This document shows, one piece after another, positions 59,301 through 64,000 of a stretch of 64,000 nt of DNA. Position 1 is the first letter of the stretch, and every line of letters starts with the position of its first letter. This DNA comes from Stercorarius parasiticus (lineage: Eukaryota > Chordata > Aves > Charadriiformes > Stercorariidae): NCBI GenBank assembly GCA_013396915.1, contig VWZL01000601.1, forward strand, positions 327,596 through 391,595. Reading direction: 5' to 3'. The position numbers were made by a program, and so were the translations under genes. The notes beneath the pieces are model-generated. The model was given only the letters and a program-made list of their open reading frames with translations. It was not told the DNA's origin and did no database searches.

Positions 59301-61379
59301 CTACCTGCAGCAGGCAAACAGGATAGTTTTCTTTAATGCGACCTTTCTGAAAGAGTATTTTGGCTCTATTTGTCAAAAATGTATTTCTGGTGATTTTACT
59401 CCCATATGGTTACTAGTGTTTCAGGAAAGAAAAAAAAAATAATAAAAAAAATCAGTGTCTACTTCTGATTTTGAGGAGAGACGAAGCTTTGGGAGGAATA
59501 AGAAAGGGCTGCACTAGGCATACGTGACAGCTAGAAAACACTTAATGTTTCCAGAAAGTATCATCTAATGCTTCCCACCACTCCCTTTTTCTTCTAAGCA
59601 AAAACTTAAGTTAATTCATTGATCTTCCAATTTTCCATTTAGATTTTCAAAAATTCCTGAAGAAGAAAGCTTGCTGGTAAAAAGAGCTTTATTTTGTTTT
59701 CAATAGGTGTTGCATTTTCCTGTTGAAATCTTGAGCAAGAAATGTCTTAGACTGATCATAGTCAGATATGATTACTCAGTTTCAAATTAATCCAAATGAA
59801 GTAAAACTATTTTAGCCCCATAAATCATTGTCTCTACCTGGGACTGAGAGGAGTGAAAAGTCCCTGCAATCTGTGTGACTAAAGAAATAACTTTTCAGAC
59901 ACACATTGGTGTAAACAACGAGTAGACATCGGTAATTAATTCTTCACAATAGCATTCAGGCAGTAGTAGAAAAAAACGGGAAAGGATGAGACGGGGTGAT
60001 TACATCACTCAAAGATCCTCAAGTTGTTTTGTTGGCTTGTTGTCCAAATGCTGCCTTCTGCAGTGAGATCTGTAAAATGTTCAGCTGCTTGTTTTCATGT
60101 TTCCTAGTTAACGTTTTCACTCACAGTGTTCCAGCATTTCATGAACAAGCACCCCAAACACAGTAACTCTGGTGAACTCAGCGTCTGCTGGGAAGGTTAG
60201 CTCTCACTGGAGGTGGATCAGCTTACTGAAAATACAACAGATCTTTTTATTTTTTTCCTCCCCCACTTAAATCACGTACGTGTCTTAGAGAGAAAAAAAT
60301 GGTTGAAGGCCAGAATTTGTAGGTAGTTTCTTTATGGACCTCTGATAATTAGCACTGCAACAGCATCTAAGACTATGGTTCTGTTGCTATGCTTGGATAC
60401 AGAGAGGAAGAGATACAAGTTAAATGTTTCTATTCTCAAAGCTAGGTCTTATGGTAAAGCTGACAGATTACCTATTTAAAATTAGTAACTCCTTGTACAG
60501 TTGGAGTTGAGCATTGACAGCAGTCTGTAAAGCCTGATATCTAAATGGATTGCTCCTCCTAAGTTATGTGTTATATCTTGTAAATGTGAGTAGGGCCACT
60601 CTAGCTTTATCTCGATATACTTAATGTGTCAGAGTCACTCATCTTTGAAAATACACTCTATTAGGTTTTGACTTCACTTCTTTTTATAGCATTCTTTTGT
60701 GTTGCCATATTTAAATAAGGTTAGACGTGGGCTTTTCTAGGAAATAAGTTATTTTTGTTTCTTCTCTCAGACTTGCTTGTCAGATACACGTCTCTGAATT
60801 ACCCTCTATATTTTTTTTTTCAAAATCAGGTCTGTCTCACATTGGCCTTCATTTGATATGGATCCATGACTGATTTTGATTCTACAATAGAACATCCTTC
60901 GCTTATCCCACATATTACATTTTTCTGCCGGTCATGAATTTAATTTAGTTCACGTGCATACACTTGCTTAATCTCTACAAGAAATCATTACAACTTGAAA
61001 CTGATGTCATCTTTCAGAAGAATTCCCAAACAGTAAATCATACCATATTCCAATTTCTTCCCACTCTGCGCTACACAATATAACCCTTAATGAAAGGTAC
61101 ACAGAAAATATACTTGAATTCAGAAATGAACCATAATACAGATTGCTGGTAACAAAGCCCTTACCTTTTTAAATGCATGATGGTCTGCAAGTAGCACAGA
61201 AACCGTAACCCAAAAAAGCAGGTCTCCTGTCTTCCGATATACCGTGACAGTTTACACCCTATTTTCTTTACCTCGCTTTTTACACCATGCTACATATAGT
61301 TCATGCTTCTGTTGCCTAGGATTGGCTGGTGCATCGATGAGGCACACACAGGACTCATGCTTGGAGCACCCTGCAACCC
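56346..61379. other. Intron 1 sequence, mostly unique
   Basis: No exon recognised. A G-run at 57911-57920, a (TG)-rich tract at 58586-58685 and a possible very old repeat relic near 59085-59145 (ending AGATCAGGCC) are the only structures seen. Confidence 0.5.
58586..58685 (+). repeat. TG/TA-rich degenerate microsatellite
   Basis: GTGTGTGTGGAGG, TGTGTGTAGTATATAC and TATGCATATGTGTATAC words in close succession. The two overlapping minus-strand frames here are its translation. Confidence 0.75.
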
Positions 61380-61750
61380 TCCATTAACCCTTTACAGCCG
61401 AGTCTCTCCTCCTGCTGCGAGCAGCCTTGGCGAGCCTGCACGGACGGGTGGCTTCTGGGCTGGAGTGGAGCAGGCGCCCCCTCCCTTGGAGGTTTGATTT
61501 CTCCTTTTCCCCTACAAAGTGGCAGGGAAGGAGATGGAAGCAGCCAGCTACCCTCTCCCGCTGAGGCTGGTGAGAGGCTGGGGGTCCTGGCAGCCTGGCG
61601 TTGCTGACCAGTTGCAGGAGTTCGCTTCGCTAGGAGCCCTTCCTGATGCTGCGGGGAGCCCCCCACCAGCCTCTCCCCTTCCCTTCGCCCCTTCCCCGTG
61701 GGACCTTGCCCTGGGGACACGCACAACTTGAAGGAACGGTGCAAGGCTAA
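61380..61750. other. GC-rich unique block upstream of BRINP3 exon 2
   Basis: About 370 bp of elevated G+C with some CpG, flanked by AT-rich sequence. Overlapping frames are open on both strands (for example minus strand 61744-61355, 129 codons), as expected of GC-rich DNA. None resembles a known protein. It may be part of a promoter-proximal region, an alternative first exon or just a compositional island. Confidence 0.3.
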
Positions 61751-62219
61751 GTCCGGGCGGATGATCCGGCAGGCTGGATGTTGACATGCATATTTAAAGG
61801 TGTTTCCTCTGCCAGAGCCCCCTCTCTGGGTATCTGCCTGCCACAGCCAATATTTGAAATTAGGAAATTAACTCCCAGCCAAAAGAGAGTTCCAAAGCCA
61901 CACAGCTCCAGAGGAGATGAAGGTAGCAGAGGAGGTGGAGGTAATCCTTGACAGTAAAGCCAGACACAGACAGGGAGGCGGACACCTAGATGAAGGGAAG
62001 AGGGCTGTTTGGGACCATTCCCTTGGGAATGGGCCACGGAGCTTGGGAGGTATTTACATGCTGGCAGCCTGTTGTAGCAAAAAGCAAAAGAACCAACCAA
62101 AGCATAGCAAAAATCCGCCAGGCTAGTGCCTGGCATTTCTGGTTTTTTTCTGAGTCATCCAGCCCAATGTGAGCAGAGGGTATCCCCTGGTCGGGGAGAG
62201 CTGAGCGCTGGAAATGAAC

Positions 62220-62345
62220 CATCAAGGCTAATGGGAATCTTCTCTATTAAGCATACCTCCCGTTTTCTTGTTGCAATCGCCCATTAAGCTTACATTAATT
62301 GCATTGATTTATTTGATGTTGGTATGCAAAGGATTTGGTGTGTCT
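62220..62345. promoter_or_regulatory. Possible conserved noncoding element upstream of BRINP3 exon 2
   Basis: A non-repetitive AT-rich stretch rich in homeodomain-type TAAT/ATTA cores (CCCATTAAGC, ACATTAATTGC), a TTGCAAT motif and an octamer-like ATGCAAAG. It lies between GC-rich blocks near the putative promoter. The composition resembles vertebrate developmental enhancers, but this is pattern recognition only. Confidence 0.25.
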
Positions 62346-62613
62346 GTCCACCCCGCCTTCTGCTGAGTGTAGAAATGCCACCCAGTCCAACCTGTATCAG
62401 TTTTACTGCCCAGGCACTGTTTTACTGCCATCCATCACAGTGACTGTGATCTAAACAACTCCACTGTCCTCATCCTGTGTCCTACCATCTCCCACCCCTG
62501 TTGGCACAGAGGGAATACAGAGTGCTCTTAAATCCGGGAAATATTCTGCTGATGGGCACATAAATCTCTTCTGCAGAGCACTATCATTTAACTAGCACAG
62601 CGAGGTGATGCTT

Positions 62614-62615
62614 AC
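62614..62615 (-). other. Strong candidate splice donor in the BRINP3 upstream region
   Basis: The minus strand reads CACCAG|GTAAGCATC, close to the consensus. It could end a noncoding BRINP3 exon 1. It is unsupported by transcript data, and such sites also occur by chance. Confidence 0.25.
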
Positions 62616-62660
62616 CTGGTGAGCTATTCCCACAGCGAGTTAATCCCTCAGGAATTCCTG

Positions 62661-62757
62661 TTGGGTTTTTTTTCCCCAAGGGTTTTTTGGGTTTTGTTGT
62701 GTTTTTTTGTTTTGTGGTGGGTTTGGGTGTTTTTGGTTGGTTGGTTGGTTTTTTAGG
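62661..62757 (+). repeat. T/G-rich low-complexity tract
   Basis: Runs of T separated by GGG and GGTTGGTTGG units. The minus-strand Lys/Pro/Thr frame is low-complexity. Confidence 0.85.
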
Positions 62758-62791
62758 ATTGAAAATCAGGTAAAGCTTTTGAAACACTCTT

Positions 62792-62793
62792 AC
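62792..62793 (-). other. Strong candidate splice donor in the BRINP3 upstream region
   Basis: The minus strand reads ACCTAG|GTAAGAGT, near consensus. It is an alternative candidate for the end of the noncoding first exon. Same caveat as the site at 62614. Confidence 0.25.
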
Positions 62794-62821
62794 CTAGGTA
62801 ATCCTCTATACCTAGGAAGGG

Positions 62822-63779
62822 AAGGGGGTATGACTGCTCGGAAACTTTCCTGAGCAGCCTGGTGTGGGAGGATCGCAGCAGCGTCAGAGGGGGGTAATTC
62901 AGGAAAAATGGCTGGGATTTGGTTAATTACCCCAGTCCCAAACACAGGGTCCCAGGGCAGGAGGAGGCAGGTCAGCAATGATGGTAATGGGAAAACCCTC
63001 CTAGAGGACAGACTCCGGGGGAAAGATGCTTAGCTGTAAGGAAGAGAAGTAGACATGGGGGGGGGGAATCGAGCTGCTGAGAGGAGAGAGGAACTGGAGG
63101 AAGGATGAATTTTGGATCCCACGCTTGAAGGGCTTTTTCACTCCCCCTTCCCGACGTCAGTCAGCAATTTGGAGGCGGGGGTGGGGGGGCTGGAGGGAAG
63201 AGGTAGGGGGGGAGCACTCTCAGGAGCACGGTATTGAAGGGGACGTTGGTCTTTTCTGTCCTCTGCTTGCCACCAGGCAATAAATTCAGATCTCGTGTAT
63301 TTCTCACTGGCATCTCTACCTGCTTGTAAGCCTTTTAACACCTTCCTTGTGATCTCTGCACGTACCGCTTTGGAGACATGACTGCACACACACACACTCA
63401 TCCTGCACACCAAATGATGGAGTTAAATGGAGCCCAGTCAATACCTCCCCGTGAGAAGTAACATGTTCCAACCCTACCTTCTGCTATTGAACGTGAGTTG
63501 ATCTCTGTGGCTAATTAGACACAGAAATACTGGAAGTATTAACCACAAATAGCACTCTGAAGGCACTCGTCCTTTTTTTAACAAAAAGTGTCTATTTCCC
63601 TTGGTCCTCTTCTCTTTCTTTCAAAGTAAAGCATCCCCTACTTGATTAAAAAGATATTCTACGCTTCAAAACGCGGCAGGTAGATAAATATATGAGCATA
63701 CGTTTTGTGAAGGCGACACCTCCCTCCTACCCTGCGTTCCTCAGGCCGTCAAAAACATAGGTATTCCCGCAAATAGTAA
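62822..63779. other. Mixed unique sequence upstream of the CpG-rich block
   Basis: G-runs at about 63057-63068 and 63180-63215 and a short (CA)n at 63386-63400. No coding exon recognised. It may contain BRINP3 promoter-proximal or first-exon sequence. Confidence 0.4.
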
Positions 63780-63960
63780 TAAAGAAAATCAGGAGGCGCG
63801 ATGGGATTGAGGAATGCGGGCAGGGCGTGAAGCGAGAGCAGGCAGCGGGCGGGCAAGAGGCGGCTGCTCCCCCCGCGCCGGCCGCAGCCCGCCCCGCATC
63901 CCCTGCCCACGCATCCCGCTGCGCTGTCACCTTCCAGCGCAAGCGACAGGACAGATTTAA
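63780..63960. promoter_or_regulatory. BRINP3: CpG island, candidate BRINP3 promoter/exon 1
   Basis: This is the densest CpG cluster in the window (runs such as GGGCGGGC, GCGCCGGCCGC and GCCCGCCCCGC), in a window that is otherwise AT-rich. Unmethylated CpG islands mark most developmental and neural gene promoters. It sits about 19 kb upstream of BRINP3 exon 2 in the right orientation to be its promoter. The open frame on the minus strand (63942-63727) is Ala-rich low-complexity and not accepted as coding. It could instead belong to an unrelated transcript beyond the right edge. Confidence 0.5.
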
Positions 63961-64000
63961 TTAGGGTCTGGAAATCCTTTCCTATCCCTTCTGGAGAATA

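Larger units (their letters stand above)
45014..63780 (-). other. BRINP3: BRINP3 intron 1 (approximate upstream limit)
   Basis: This is the sequence between the predicted exon 2 acceptor and the CpG-rich block at the right edge. It holds old SINE remnants, a DNA transposon relic, one long CR1 copy and simple repeats, but no recognisable coding exon. The upstream limit is a guess because exon 1 has not been identified. Candidate minus-strand donors occur at 62615 and 62793, so exon 1 could end nearer than the CpG island. Confidence 0.5.

Noticed and set aside
63727..63942. 71-codon minus-strand frame in the CpG block
   Set aside because: Ala-rich low-complexity, typical of GC-rich noncoding DNA; start context and conservation cannot be shown.
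1..64000. Search for CRISPR arrays, tRNA, rRNA, endogenous retrovirus internal genes or gene clusters
   Set aside because: No regularly spaced identical repeats, no RNA gene signatures and no gag/pol-type retroviral frames were seen; all RT-like sequence is CR1.

Overview
This window is almost certainly from a bird. Dispersed repeats are dominated by CR1 LINE fragments with the avian 3' end (tandem ATTCTATG units, or CATAGAAT in antisense), and the one unambiguous host exon encodes the start of BRINP3 (FAM5C), a secreted/ER neural protein of the BRINP (MACPF-domain) family. I cannot name the species. No operon, CRISPR array, tRNA, rRNA or other compact genetic system is visible.

Layout. BRINP3 runs on the minus strand. 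The first coding exon is at 44726-44961, with a probable 50-nt piece of 5'UTR at 44962-45011. It carries the start codon, the signal peptide and 78 codons, and ends in a canonical donor in phase 2. Everything from 44725 down to 1 is read as part of the large intron 2; I could not find exon 3, which presumably lies beyond the left edge. From 45014 rightwards is intron 1. A CpG-rich block near the right edge (about 63780-63960) is the best candidate for the BRINP3 promoter and noncoding exon 1, about 19 kb upstream of exon 2. Several strong minus-strand donor sites lie between the two.

Repeats. CR1 pieces lie at 425-1419 (internally deleted), 1511-1946, 1961-2060, 5640-5765, 6381-7260, 14935-15466, 19632-19735 (old type), 20710-20806, 20825-21235, 21745-22440, 23636-23976, 31413-31465, 32682-32760, 48525-48770 and 51290-54365. 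The last keeps a GC-rich 5' leader, ORF1 (coiled coil plus SGNH/GDSL-type esterase domain) and the ORF2 endonuclease, but has lost its 3' half. Older layers are MIR-like SINE remnants in intron 1 and one hAT-like inverted-repeat element that seems to sit inside such a SINE (45465-45786). All CR1 reading frames are broken by frameshifts or stops.

Assembly. Three single N characters (226, 52448, 53047) are each flanked by direct duplications (53, 335 and 346 bp) that look identical. These are almost certainly unmerged contig ends, not biology; they inflate the right-hand CR1 by about 683 bp.

The observations most worth a second look are the overlapping upstream ORF at the BRINP3 start codon, a 30-bp near-perfect palindrome at 21581-21675 in a repeat that splits an antisense CR1, the nested hAT-in-SINE structure, the CR1 with an intact 5' end, and the CpG island and possible conserved noncoding sequence upstream of BRINP3. 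I found no convincing evidence of an undescribed system.
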